Assembly (NCBI RefSeq): GCF_010500965.1
Contig: NZ_QVMI01000013.1
Span: forward strand, 32,866 to 96,865
DNA from: Bacteroides sp. 51
GTDB taxonomy: Bacteria > Bacteroidota > Bacteroidia > Bacteroidales > Bacteroidaceae
Length of the DNA stretch: 64,000 nucleotides
Reading direction: 5' to 3'
The notes under the pieces are model-generated. The model searched no databases, was not told the origin of the DNA, and saw only the letters and a list, made by a program, of their open reading frames with translations. The stretch's first letter is position 1. Each line of letters begins with the position of its first letter. Positions 18,580-26,837 of this stretch are shown in pieces. A program made the translations under genes and the position numbers.

Positions 18580-18667
18580 TTACTGTAGGGGCGGTTCGCG
18601 AACCGCCCGAGAATGGTTTCCTGTGTATTCTGGGCATTGGGCGGTTCACGAACCGCCCCTACAGTAA
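18580..18667. repeat. REPIN-like pair of inverted palindromes
   Basis: Two 29-bp arms (18580-18608 and 18639-18667) are inverted copies with one mismatch, 30 bp apart. Each arm carries a 20-bp palindrome, GGGCGGTTCGCGAACCGCCC in the first. Two REP palindromes facing each other is the form of a REPIN, a non-autonomous dispersed element; no helper transposase is in the window. Confidence 0.75.
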
Positions 18668-18778
18668 TTCCTTCATTTCTACACAGTTTTACTTCCTTTC
18701 AAATTTCTAATGAATTTATTTATTTAGTTCAACAGGAATTGGGTAAATCCTTATTTAACAGATGTTCGTTTTGAGCGG

Positions 18779-20860
18779 TTATTTAAAACGAGAAGTATCA
18801 ACATCCTCCCTCTTTTTTTCTTTGTAATTTCCGAACTTATAGCTAAAGGAAAGTTCGATACCGCGGGTAGGCGCCAGGAATTTGTTGGTCAGGTTCTGGC
18901 TCTGGAAGCGGATCTTCGGATTAATGGCCGCAGTTTCGAATAAATCATTTCCTTTCAAAGTCAGCGTCGCTTTCTCATTAGCAAAGCTCCAGCGTAAAGA
19001 AGCATCCACATATCCGGAGCGCGGAAGGTCATAAATGCCCTGTATCGTACCGTTTTGATAGAAACCCGAAACATTCAGACTGATATTCGGTTTCGTAGAA
19101 AGCGTAATGGTATTGCTCATTGTGGCAATGAACGAAGTTGAACGACGATCATAAGAAATATCCCAGAAATCGCTATCCTTCTCGCGGGTATGATATCCCC
19201 AGAACAAGAACCTTGAAGAAAGCCAGTTGCCCATTTTCAGCGGGATAACAGCCTGGATACCAAACCGCTGACGGAAATCAGAATTGAATTCTTTATACAC
19301 CTCAACCAGTTCGTCGGGACGCTGATACAACGTTTGCACCGAGTAGTCTTTATCATGATCGTAATGAGCCACAAATACATACTTTCCTTTCAGGATGTAG
19401 GTAAGATTGGCACTATACTCGGTAGCAGGTTTCAAGAGCGGATTACCGTAGTGTAACGTATAAGCACTCATATAAGAAACGGAATTCTGCATGCTCCAGA
19501 AAGCCGGATAATCCTTATCGCTGGTAAAACTCAACTGAAGAATATGTCCCGGCTTGGGAGTATAGTTCAGGTTAAGCGTTGGGTAAAACATCCACTCATC
19601 CCACACTTCCGTATGATACAATTCGGCAGCCAGCGAAGCATCTAAAGACACCTTTTCGCCAAAGCTTTTCGTAAATCCCACAAAACCATTCCATGTATAT
19701 TCCTTACGACGGGCAGTCATTGATTTATCCGGCTGAAGCTCTCCCGTTTCAAAATCATAGTAATTCTGGAAACTATTATCTACGGCAGTGGTATAGTTTA
19801 TCCCATAATTCAGGCCCCAATTATTCTTCAGCGTATGTTCCTGAGTCAGATAGAACCGCCATTTATTAATACGTTGCTCATTTTCATAGCGAGCGTCAAT
19901 TTCCTCATCATTCAATATACTGTGCAACTCCTGGTTTCCCGGCGAATCATAGTATGTCATTTCCGCCCCTGCACTCAATCCAAAAGAAGCACGATAGTCC
20001 ATTTTTATATTGTGGAGCTGGTTATCCCCCTTATTTTTAGTTTTGGAATCCTGCGTTCCCGTAGTCACTCCCCGGCTATTCCTATTTCTTATCTGAGTGG
20101 TATAAACAAAACTCAACAGATTATCCTTAGTAAAACGGTAATCCATTCCCAACCGTACATTATGATTGTTGCTCCGCGAGCGGGTTATATCCGACAAATT
20201 CATCGGGTAAACCGTACCGTTTACAGTGTGCAATGCTTCTTTATCAATACGATCGTATCCACGGCCGTGATTGTAAGAGTAAAGTAAATCTGCTGAGAAT
20301 TTAGACGAAGAATAAAGAAGACTTGCACGTTCTGTAAGCCGCTCATAATAATATTGTTGCCAGCCGGTATAAAGTTCACCTTGCAGAGTAGGCTTCTCTG
20401 CCCCACCCGATTTCAATACCAGATTAATCATCGGCCCGCGAACCTGATAACGGGCAGGCGCCGAATACATCACCTCCGCCTTTTCAATATTGCCTACGGG
20501 AATGGTTTTCAGCAATTCAATAAGCTGATCTTCGGAAAGCGTCGATACCTTTCCATTAATAACCAGATTCACACTGCTACCCGCCAACTGCAATCCACCG
20601 TTATCAATAACTCCGGGAAGTTCCCTGATCGCATCATAAGCATTATCTACCGGCATTTTCTCTACCAGCCGGGGCAGGTCGTAAACCAATTTACCATCTT
20701 CCGCCTTAACAATAGGGCGTTCACCTTTTATCATCACCTCGGGAAGTTCCATGAAAAGACTATCCAGAAAAAGAAACATCGTATCATTGACTTGTATCTG
20801 TGCAGATACCGGTAATATCAAAGAAAGAGAGATTAAGAATAGAATATAAATACGTTTCAT
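18779..20860 (-). CDS. Outer-membrane beta-barrel (TonB-receptor-like, PF14905 type)
   Basis: I start it near 20860 (MKRIYILFLISLSLILPVSAQ) because this gives a proper signal peptide; the frame extends to a GTG at 20929. The ~693-residue product has a plug-like segment (AYDAIRELPGVIDNGGLQLAG, GKVSTLSEDQLIELLKTIPVGNIEKAEVMYSAPARYQVRGPMINLVLK) and a large barrel ending ISYKFGN-like ELSFSYKFG. This matches the Bacteroidetes outer-membrane beta-barrel family. Its substrate is unknown. It is divergent from a histidine kinase/response regulator pair, which probably controls it. Confidence 0.85.
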   Translation of the reverse strand: MKRIYILFLISLSLILPVSAQIQVNDTMFLFLDSLFMELPEVMIKGERPIVKAEDGKLVYDLPRLVEKMPVDNAYDAIRELPGVIDNGGLQLAGSSVNLVINGKVSTLSEDQLIELLKTIPVGNIEKAEVMYSAPARYQVRGPMINLVLKSGGAEKPTLQGELYTGWQQYYYERLTERASLLYSSSKFSADLLYSYNHGRGYDRIDKEALHTVNGTVYPMNLSDITRSRSNNHNVRLGMDYRFTKDNLLSFVYTTQIRNRNSRGVTTGTQDSKTKNKGDNQLHNIKMDYRASFGLSAGAEMTYYDSPGNQELHSILNDEEIDARYENEQRINKWRFYLTQEHTLKNNWGLNYGINYTTAVDNSFQNYYDFETGELQPDKSMTARRKEYTWNGFVGFTKSFGEKVSLDASLAAELYHTEVWDEWMFYPTLNLNYTPKPGHILQLSFTSDKDYPAFWSMQNSVSYMSAYTLHYGNPLLKPATEYSANLTYILKGKYVFVAHYDHDKDYSVQTLYQRPDELVEVYKEFNSDFRQRFGIQAVIPLKMGNWLSSRFLFWGYHTREKDSDFWDISYDRRSTSFIATMSNTITLSTKPNISLNVSGFYQNGTIQGIYDLPRSGYVDASLRWSFANEKATLTLKGNDLFETAAINPKIRFQSQNLTNKFLAPTRGIELSFSYKFGNYKEKKREDVDTSRFK

Positions 20861-20934
20861 AACTTTATGTAGTTTATTTGTTTGATGCAAAGTACGGGAT
20901 AATATGGCGGGGAAATGGTTATCGAACACTTATG

Positions 20935-20974
20935 TAGTGTTATCTAGTGTTACCGGGAGTGTTATTTAGTCTTA
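20935..20974 (+). promoter_or_regulatory. Four helically phased direct repeats, probable response-regulator site
   Basis: TAGTGTTA (20935), TAGTGTTA (20945), GAGTGTTA (20957) and TAGTCTTA (20967) lie 10, 12 and 10 bp apart, one helical turn each. OmpR/PhoB-type regulators bind such tandem sites. The block lies between the barrel gene and the kinase/regulator operon, about 30 bp upstream of the kinase -7 element. Confidence 0.6.
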
Positions 20975-21003
20975 TCCCGGGTGGGTGGAATGCATATTCC
21001 GCT

Positions 21004-21011
21004 TATCTTTG
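21004..21011 (+). promoter_or_regulatory. -7 promoter element of the kinase/regulator operon
   Basis: TATCTTTG matches TAnnTTTG, 32 bp before the kinase ATG. There is no good TTTG at the -33 position, which fits dependence on an activator bound at the upstream repeats. Confidence 0.55.
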
Positions 21012-21042
21012 CACACATCATTCACCTTATAATATATAGTTA

Positions 21043-22536
21043 ATGAAACTACCGATTAAGTATATAGCCGCATTGGTCATCATATCGCTAACTGCTATTT
21101 TTGCCTATCAGGCACATTGGTTGGTTGATATGTACAACACCACCAAACTCCAGAACCACATTACAATAGAGAAAGCCATTCGTAATGCAGATTATATTGA
21201 ACTGTTCCTGCGGGTCGATAGTCTGAGTAAAGTAAATGAGCAAGAAGGAAAGCTTAGTACAAACGCCGATTCGCATGGTGCAATCAGTTTCTCAGCCTCT
21301 TTCAATAAAGATAAAGACGAGAAAACCAGAAAAGAAGAAAGACAAAAAAGTAGAATTAAAAAGACCTTTTCTTCTAACGACAGCCTTGTTGTGGACGAAG
21401 AAGCCGACTTCGACCCAACAGCCATCGGATTGCCCGATGGTTTTGATATGTACGATGGGTATCAGGCATTAGAAATCTTAGCTCTTCAACTCCAAACCGG
21501 ACTACACTCGGTGGTAGATCTTTCGGTACCGATCGATATTTTTCGCTTTGATAGTATTTTAGATAAGGAGCTAAACAAATCCGGGCTGGACATTCAACAT
21601 TACACCCGGGTTATACAGATTAAAAATGATAGTACTATAACAGAAAGCCAGATCGCAAACGTAGATACCACTCAAATGCAACGATACAAACACATCTACG
21701 ATGCACAAGAAAAATACGCCTTCGAAGTCTACATAGAACCCACCGACCGGATTATACTCAAACAAATGACAGGCATACTGGCAACCTCTCTCGTTATTCT
21801 GGTCGTATTAGGCGGAGCATTCTGGTTCCTGATACGCACCATCATGCAACAAAAAACATTGGATGAAATGAAAAGTGACTTCACCAACAACATCACTCAT
21901 GAATTAAAAACCCCAATAGCTGTAGCCTATGCTGCCAATGACGCCCTACTAAACTTCAACCTTTCGGAAGACAAAAAATTAAGGGATAAATACCTGAATA
22001 TCTGCCAGGAACAGCTACAAAAACTTAGCGGATTGGTAGAACAAATCCTCTCCATGAGCATGGAACGCCGGAAAACATTCCAGATAAAACCTGAAAAAGT
22101 AGAAGTATCACCACTAATCCATTCGCTCATTGAACAGCATAAGCTAAAAGCCGGAAAACCCGTACACATTGAAGTAGAAATTCACCCGGAAAGCCTAACC
22201 GTGAATACAGACCGGGCACATTTCAGCAATATCATCAGCAACCTGATAGATAACGCAGTAAAATACTCTACCGACGAAGCCCAGGTAAAAATAACCTGCA
22301 CCTCCATAAATGGTAAACTTGATGTTTGCGTAGAAGATAAAGGAATAGGCATCTCACCCGAAAAACTCAAACTGGTCTTCGATAAATTCTACCGGGTACC
22401 CACCGGAAACCGACATGATGTAAAAGGCTACGGATTGGGACTTTTCTACGTAAAAACAATGGTAGAAAAAATGGGAGGACAGATAGAGGTAAAAAGCGAA
22501 CTGGGAAAAGGAAGCCGGTTTAGATTTACGATTTGA
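21043..22536 (+). CDS. Sensor histidine kinase
   Basis: A 497-residue inner-membrane kinase. Helix 1 is about residues 8-28, the periplasmic sensor spans about 30-243 with a charged Lys/Glu-rich stretch near 88-108, and helix 2 is about 244-265 (GILATSLVILVVLGGAFWFLI). The phosphoacceptor is H286 in TNNITHELKTP; the ATPase domain carries NLIDNAVKYS, DKGIGI and GYGLGLFYVKTMVEKMGG. It phosphorylates the response regulator encoded 46 bp downstream. The stimulus is unknown; linkage to an outer-membrane barrel suggests envelope or nutrient sensing. The stop codon lies inside a short TTTACGATT-type repeat (22522-22556). Confidence 0.95.
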   Translation: MKLPIKYIAALVIISLTAIFAYQAHWLVDMYNTTKLQNHITIEKAIRNADYIELFLRVDSLSKVNEQEGKLSTNADSHGAISFSASFNKDKDEKTRKEERQKSRIKKTFSSNDSLVVDEEADFDPTAIGLPDGFDMYDGYQALEILALQLQTGLHSVVDLSVPIDIFRFDSILDKELNKSGLDIQHYTRVIQIKNDSTITESQIANVDTTQMQRYKHIYDAQEKYAFEVYIEPTDRIILKQMTGILATSLVILVVLGGAFWFLIRTIMQQKTLDEMKSDFTNNITHELKTPIAVAYAANDALLNFNLSEDKKLRDKYLNICQEQLQKLSGLVEQILSMSMERRKTFQIKPEKVEVSPLIHSLIEQHKLKAGKPVHIEVEIHPESLTVNTDRAHFSNIISNLIDNAVKYSTDEAQVKITCTSINGKLDVCVEDKGIGISPEKLKLVFDKFYRVPTGNRHDVKGYGLGLFYVKTMVEKMGGQIEVKSELGKGSRFRFTI

Positions 22537-22582
22537 CAATTTACGATTTACGATTGGAATAACATCATTTTAACGTTTGAAC

Positions 22583-23287
22583 ATGAAAAACCTGGGAGCG
22601 GCACCTTGCCGCGTATTACTCGTAGAGGATGAGCAAACTCTGGCGATGATCATTAAAGACACACTGGAAGAAAGTGATTTCACGATCCATCTGGCATCAG
22701 ACGGTGAAGAAGGCCTACGTTTGTTCTTTGACATTCGCCCCGATATATTAGTGGCAGACGTTATGATGCCCAAAATGGATGGTTTTGAAATGGTACGCCG
22801 TATCCGCCAAACAGATAGAACGACTCCGGTACTGTTCCTCACAGCCCGTTCGGCTATTAATGATGTAGTAGAAGGATTTGAGTTGGGAGCCAACGATTAC
22901 CTGAAAAAACCATTCGGTATGCAGGAGCTAATTGTCCGTATAAAGTCATTAGTAGGCAGAGCATTTAAGTTTGAGGAAGAGAAGAAAGAAACACGTTTCC
23001 AGATTGGGCGTTATCTGTTTGATCCGGTAACACAAATACTGTCCTACGACGGAACAAACCAAGAGCTTTCTCACCGGGAATCGGAGATATTAAAACGGTT
23101 GTGCGAGAACCAAAATCAGGTAATGAACATGCAGAGTGTATTGCTTGATCTTTGGGGTGATGATAGCTTCTTCAACTCACGAAGTTTACATGTATTTATC
23201 ACTAAACTACGCCATAAACTATCTCAGGATAAGAGCATACGTATAGTTAATGTAAGAGGAATCGGATATAAACTGATTATTGATTAA
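22583..23287 (+). CDS. OmpR/PhoB-type response regulator
   Basis: Starts at the ATG at 22583; the frame also has a TTG two codons earlier. The 234-residue protein has a receiver domain with phosphoacceptor D59 (DILVADVMMPKMDGF) and the conserved Lys in YLKKPFG, then a winged-helix output domain (LSHRESEILKRLCENQNQVMN; SLHVFITKLRHKLSQDKSIRIVNVRGIGYKL). The N-terminus is odd: codons 6-10 (AAPCR) are exactly the 15-bp mini-hairpin repeat at 22598-22612. It probably binds the phased repeats at 20935-20974. Convergent with lipB, overlapping by 4 bp. Confidence 0.95.
   Translation: MKNLGAAPCRVLLVEDEQTLAMIIKDTLEESDFTIHLASDGEEGLRLFFDIRPDILVADVMMPKMDGFEMVRRIRQTDRTTPVLFLTARSAINDVVEGFELGANDYLKKPFGMQELIVRIKSLVGRAFKFEEEKKETRFQIGRYLFDPVTQILSYDGTNQELSHRESEILKRLCENQNQVMNMQSVLLDLWGDDSFFNSRSLHVFITKLRHKLSQDKSIRIVNVRGIGYKLIID
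22598..22612 (+). repeat. Mini-hairpin repeat inside a coding region
   Basis: GCGGCACCTTGCCGC, arms GCGGCA/TGCCGC around CCT (AGG on the other strand). It is identical to the copy at 33588-33602 and, with preceding CCTGGGA, nearly identical to 38746-38767. Here it encodes Ala-Ala-Pro-Cys-Arg in frame. Confidence 0.8.
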
Positions 23288-23961
23288 ATCAATCTATCAC
23301 CAAGTAAATCAAGCAATTGATTTTTTAGTTTTTCTTTCACTTCGTTCATCGGGAGTTCATACCCCAGCTCCTTTTGCAAGGAAGTTACGCCTTTATCCAT
23401 AAAGCCGCAGGGGTTGATGTAACTGAAGTACCGAAGGTCCGTATTTACGTTCAATGCCAGCCCGTGCATTGTAACATAATGACTACTCCGTACCCCCATA
23501 GCACAGATCTTCCGGGCAGTCGGTTTATCACCATCCAGCCAGACTCCCGTTGCTTTTTCCAGGCGCCCGGCCTGTATGCCATAAGAAGCACAAACGCGGA
23601 TAATTGCTTCTTCTAATAAATGAATATACTCTTTAAGACCCAGTTTAAATTGTTCCAAATTCAGAATGGGATAACACACTAATTGTCCGGGGCCATGATA
23701 CGTAATATCCCCTCCCCGGTCAATGTGATAAAGTGTAGCGTTGATTGCTTTTAATTGTTCCTCACCAAGAAGCATATTATTTTCTTTTCCGCTACGGCCA
23801 AGGGTGTAAACATGCGGATGCTCACAGAAAATCACCTCATTCTGATAAGGTTTTCCAGCTAGCTTTGCCGCAATAACAGCGTCGAACAATTCTGTTTGAC
23901 GCTCCCAGGACCGGTTGTATGGAATAAGCCCCCAATCGGTAAAAGATAAATGATCTGCCAT
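23284..23961 (-). CDS. lipB: Lipoyl(octanoyl) transferase
   Basis: The 225-residue LipB transfers octanoate from acyl carrier protein to apo-lipoyl domains. Signatures are RGGDITYHGPGQLVCYPIL (residues 82-100), the catalytic Lys K151 in ARKICAMGV and catalytic Cys C185 in INPCGF. Length is normal for the family. In this window a lipoate-dependent pathway is represented by gcvP, though not adjacent. It converges on the response regulator gene, their stop codons overlapping. Confidence 0.96.
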   Translation of the reverse strand: MADHLSFTDWGLIPYNRSWERQTELFDAVIAAKLAGKPYQNEVIFCEHPHVYTLGRSGKENNMLLGEEQLKAINATLYHIDRGGDITYHGPGQLVCYPILNLEQFKLGLKEYIHLLEEAIIRVCASYGIQAGRLEKATGVWLDGDKPTARKICAMGVRSSHYVTMHGLALNVNTDLRYFSYINPCGFMDKGVTSLQKELGYELPMNEVKEKLKNQLLDLLGDRLI

Positions 23962-23996
23962 TTGGTGATTTATTATGAGTTCAACAAACAGCAGAC

Positions 23997-24299
23997 CTAC
24001 TCTTCTTTTTTATCTTCTACAACTACCGCTTCGTATTTAAACTTCTTAAAGCCGGCTTTCAGTTGTTCAATATTGGTTTTCTCAGCATCGTAGGTAATGG
24101 TTACTGTTTTGGCTTTCAAGTCAGTAGTAAATTTCTTCATGCCTTTTTCAAACTTGATATTGTCTTTCACTTTCTTTTCGCAGTTCTGACACATCATTTG
24201 TTCTACCTTGAACACTACAGTACGAAAATCTTTAGCTAAAGCTGTACCAATGCTTAAAAACAATACAGCCAACAGGGTGATTAGTTTTTTGCTCATCAT
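23997..24299 (-). CDS. Periplasmic heavy-metal-associated (HMA) domain protein
   Basis: A 100-residue protein with a signal peptide (cleavage after ALA, residue 22) and one HMA ferredoxin-like fold. The metal site is C37 and C40 in MMCQNCEKKV. The fold continues through VTITYDAEKTNIEQLKAGFKKFKYEAVVV and ends with a charged KKEE tail. Such periplasmic HMA proteins usually bind copper(I) or mercury/zinc. It lies downstream of a TonB receptor on the same strand, separated by a 22-bp-period inverted-repeat array and its own -7 element (TATCTTTG, 24331-24338), so it can be transcribed independently. Confidence 0.9.
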   Translation of the reverse strand: MMSKKLITLLAVLFLSIGTALAKDFRTVVFKVEQMMCQNCEKKVKDNIKFEKGMKKFTTDLKAKTVTITYDAEKTNIEQLKAGFKKFKYEAVVVEDKKEE

Positions 24300-24330
24300 A
24301 TATTTTGTTTTTTAAATTCATTGTCCTTCA

Positions 24331-24338
24331 CAAAGATA
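24331..24338 (-). promoter_or_regulatory. -7 promoter element of the HMA gene
   Basis: CAAAGATA on the plus strand reads TATCTTTG on the minus strand, 32 bp before the ATG; no clear -33 TTTG. Confidence 0.5.
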
Positions 24339-24388
24339 TGTTTTTAGTCACGGATTATATAGAAATACACTTTTTTTAATTCTATAGA

Positions 24389-24476
24389 TATCCCTACAAC
24401 ATCACAGTGTTATGTCGTAGACATTCCACTAATATGCCTACGATATAACACTGTGATCCCCTAGGCATATTTTCTG
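24389..24476. repeat. 22-bp-period array E with nested inverted repeats
   Basis: Four 22-bp units start at 24389, 24411, 24433 and 24455 (TATCCCTAC, TATGTCGTA, TATGCCTAC, GATCCCCTA). ATCACAGTGTTATGTCGTAG (24401-24420) pairs with 24438-24457 at 19 of 20 positions, and AATATGCCTA (24431-24440 region) pairs with TAGGCATATT (24462-24471). The last unit abuts the receptor's stop codon, so it may also terminate that transcript. Confidence 0.7.
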
Positions 24477-26684
24477 CTAATTCCGGGCTAAATTAAACCG
24501 TAATCCGATATAGAACTTTGCTCCGTGCATAGGCCCCCAGATCATGGTAGAATCGAAGTTATCTCCCCATGGATCAGAAGCACCAACAATCGGGTTCTTT
24601 TGTTTATAGTTAGTCAGGTTTTCTCCACCTACATAGACCGACCAGTGGCGGAAATAACGGGTAACCTGCGCGCTCAACTGCTCAAAAGAGCCATAGCGAT
24701 AATCCCAGGACAACGAACCATCATTCATGGTATACGGCGTAGGCATGCGTCCGCCACCATTCAATTGCATGGTAGCATCAAACTGCCACAATCCTAATGG
24801 CGTCTGATAAGAAGCCGTCAGTAACCCTTTATACTTCCCCGTCAACGGCTTTTCCAACAACTCGCCGTTATAAGTAGTCTTTGCATCCGTATGCCTATAA
24901 GCTGCCGTTAAAGAAAACCCTTCAAAGAACGGATAAGTCGCTTCCACCTGGAACGCACGCGAGTATGACTTTCCATCCAGATTCAGGAAAGACACAGCAT
25001 GCGGATCAGTATCCATATCCACTACCACCTGATTCTGGAAATCCGTGTAATAATACTCCGCATTCACATTCAGCGTTTTACCAAAGATCGGAATATAGGT
25101 AGAAACACTGGCCCCGTAATTCCACGCTTCTTCCTGCTTTAAATGCTCAGGGATATTTACTTTGCGACTACTGGCCAACAGGAAATTATTCTCCGCCAGC
25201 ACATGATTCGTACGATACCCCTTACCCGCCGAAATACGGAAATGAACATACTCATTCGGATTATACTTGATGTGCGCTCGCGGAGTAACAAAGAAATCAT
25301 ATTCATTGCTATAATCGCCACGCAGACCAGCCATGAAGATAAACTTATCGTCCTTATTAAAGGTATATTGCGCATAAGCTCCCGATACAGACTCCTTGGA
25401 CAGAGATTTCACACGAGGATCAGAAGCATCATTCGTAAGCCTATAATGCTGATCATATCCATCATAATTAAAGCTCAATCCGGTAGAAAGGCTATGAAGC
25501 GGAGAAAAATCAGTTTCAAATAATAAAGACGCATAAACATTCTTCTGATCTACGTCATACAATTTACGTCCGTAAACCGCATCCTGGTTATGAAGTGTTC
25601 CGGAAAGGATCAGTGCCAGATTCGTGACTTTCTCCTTATTAAATATATAGGCATTCTTGGTGAAGAATTCGTAACGGTCCGTCTTTATATGAATCATATA
25701 CGGATCGGTCATAGCTCCTCCACTATGAGAAACCTGTCCGCTGTTACGCTCCTCCGTCGTTGCTTTAATCCCTGCCTGAAACACATAATTATCGCCCATA
25801 TATGCCCAGCGGTTCCAGAAATTATATTGTTCTACTTTAGGAATATCCGCGAAACCATCATCATTGGAGTCGTGCGACTTCGTTTCATTTTCATAATGAG
25901 CCAGCAACATGGTAGTCCAGCGAGGCGACAACTGGATAGAGGCATCTGCATTCGCCTCGTACCGGTTGGTAGAAGATGCAAAAAGATTCGCCGAAACAAT
26001 ATCTGCCGTTTGTGGCTTCTTAAATTCCACATTGATCTGTCCCGTCAATGCCTCATACCCATTCTTCACCGACGATGTTCCTTTGGATACTTGTATACTC
26101 TGCATCCAAGGTCCCGGTACATACCCCAGACCATAAGGCGCAGCCGCCCCACGATAATTAGGAATATTCTCCGTAAGCATCTGTACATACGTTCCCGATA
26201 GTCCCAACAATCTGATTTGTTTGGCGCCGGTAGCAGCATCCGAATAACTCACGTCTACAGATGGGTTCGTTACAAAACTCTCTCCCAGATTACAACACGC
26301 CGCACGACTTAATTCAGCGCTGGTAATCATATCTTCATTCATTACACTGTTCCGAAGCTTCATGGTACCCAGTTTCCGGCTGACAACCTGTACTTCGTTG
26401 AGTTCCAATCCTTCACGTAATATAATATCCAATACAGCGTTCTTATCTGCAACCTGTATGGTATCATTCTCATATCCAATAAAACTAACAATCAGCTTTT
26501 GATTACCACTTGGTTTATCTATCGAAAAGCGACCGTCGGCCGTAGTTATTGCTCCTTTGGTTGTACCTGCCCACAGGATATTTGCACCTGGTATAGGGCT
26601 TCCCTCTCTATCTGTCACCGTTCCCTGAACCTGGGCATGAAGCCCCGAAGAAACCAACAATAGCAGGATAAATATGTATTTCAT
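24477..26684 (-). CDS. TonB-dependent receptor, probable metal (copper) uptake
   Basis: I use the ATG at 26684 (MKYIFILLLLVSSGLHAQ), since the -7 element at 26708-26715 puts transcription start near 26702; earlier in-frame ATGs at 26699 and 26741 are less likely. The 735-residue protein has a carboxypeptidase-D-like domain (VQGTVTDREGSPIPGANI...VSFIGYENDTI), a plug with LSRAACCNLGESFVTNPSVDV and QIRLLGLSGTYVQMLTENIPN, and a barrel ending KFYIGLRFNLARN. The Cys-Cys pair in the plug and the HMA protein next door suggest a metal ligand; Bacteroidetes receptors of this subtype commonly sit beside HMA proteins. Copper is an inference. Confidence 0.88.
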   Translation of the reverse strand: MKYIFILLLLVSSGLHAQVQGTVTDREGSPIPGANILWAGTTKGAITTADGRFSIDKPSGNQKLIVSFIGYENDTIQVADKNAVLDIILREGLELNEVQVVSRKLGTMKLRNSVMNEDMITSAELSRAACCNLGESFVTNPSVDVSYSDAATGAKQIRLLGLSGTYVQMLTENIPNYRGAAAPYGLGYVPGPWMQSIQVSKGTSSVKNGYEALTGQINVEFKKPQTADIVSANLFASSTNRYEANADASIQLSPRWTTMLLAHYENETKSHDSNDDGFADIPKVEQYNFWNRWAYMGDNYVFQAGIKATTEERNSGQVSHSGGAMTDPYMIHIKTDRYEFFTKNAYIFNKEKVTNLALILSGTLHNQDAVYGRKLYDVDQKNVYASLLFETDFSPLHSLSTGLSFNYDGYDQHYRLTNDASDPRVKSLSKESVSGAYAQYTFNKDDKFIFMAGLRGDYSNEYDFFVTPRAHIKYNPNEYVHFRISAGKGYRTNHVLAENNFLLASSRKVNIPEHLKQEEAWNYGASVSTYIPIFGKTLNVNAEYYYTDFQNQVVVDMDTDPHAVSFLNLDGKSYSRAFQVEATYPFFEGFSLTAAYRHTDAKTTYNGELLEKPLTGKYKGLLTASYQTPLGLWQFDATMQLNGGGRMPTPYTMNDGSLSWDYRYGSFEQLSAQVTRYFRHWSVYVGGENLTNYKQKNPIVGASDPWGDNFDSTMIWGPMHGAKFYIGLRFNLARN

Positions 26685-26707
26685 TTTTCTTTTTCTCATA
26701 GGGATTG

Positions 26708-26715
26708 CAAAGATA
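26708..26715 (-). promoter_or_regulatory. -7 promoter element of the metal TonB receptor
   Basis: TATCTTTG on the minus strand, 24 bp upstream of the chosen ATG at 26684; the only evidence for -33 is weak. Confidence 0.5.
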
Positions 26716-26781
26716 GCTGGTTTTGAATTCTCCCCCTTCATTATTTTTGTTTATTTATTCGGTGTATTCGTTAATTAGTTC

Positions 26782-26789
26782 TATATTTG
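26782..26789 (+). promoter_or_regulatory. -7 promoter element of the DUF3298 gene
   Basis: TATATTTG fits TAnnTTTG and lies 49 bp before the ATG at 26838. Confidence 0.5.
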
Positions 26790-26837
26790 TAGGTAGTGAT
26801 TTCAGACAAAAATGTAGAATTAAAAGTAAAAACCTAG

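Larger units (their letters stand above)
17713..18778. other. 1.07-kb gene-free repeat region between convergent genes
   Basis: No credible gene lies here; the short frames in this stretch are translations of repeats. It holds a hairpin just after the GntR gene (CTTGTGGG 17732-17739 with CCCATAAG 17754-17761), two diverged direct repeats, a 22-bp-period array and a large inverted repeat, each listed separately. Both flanking genes point into it. Confidence 0.7.
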
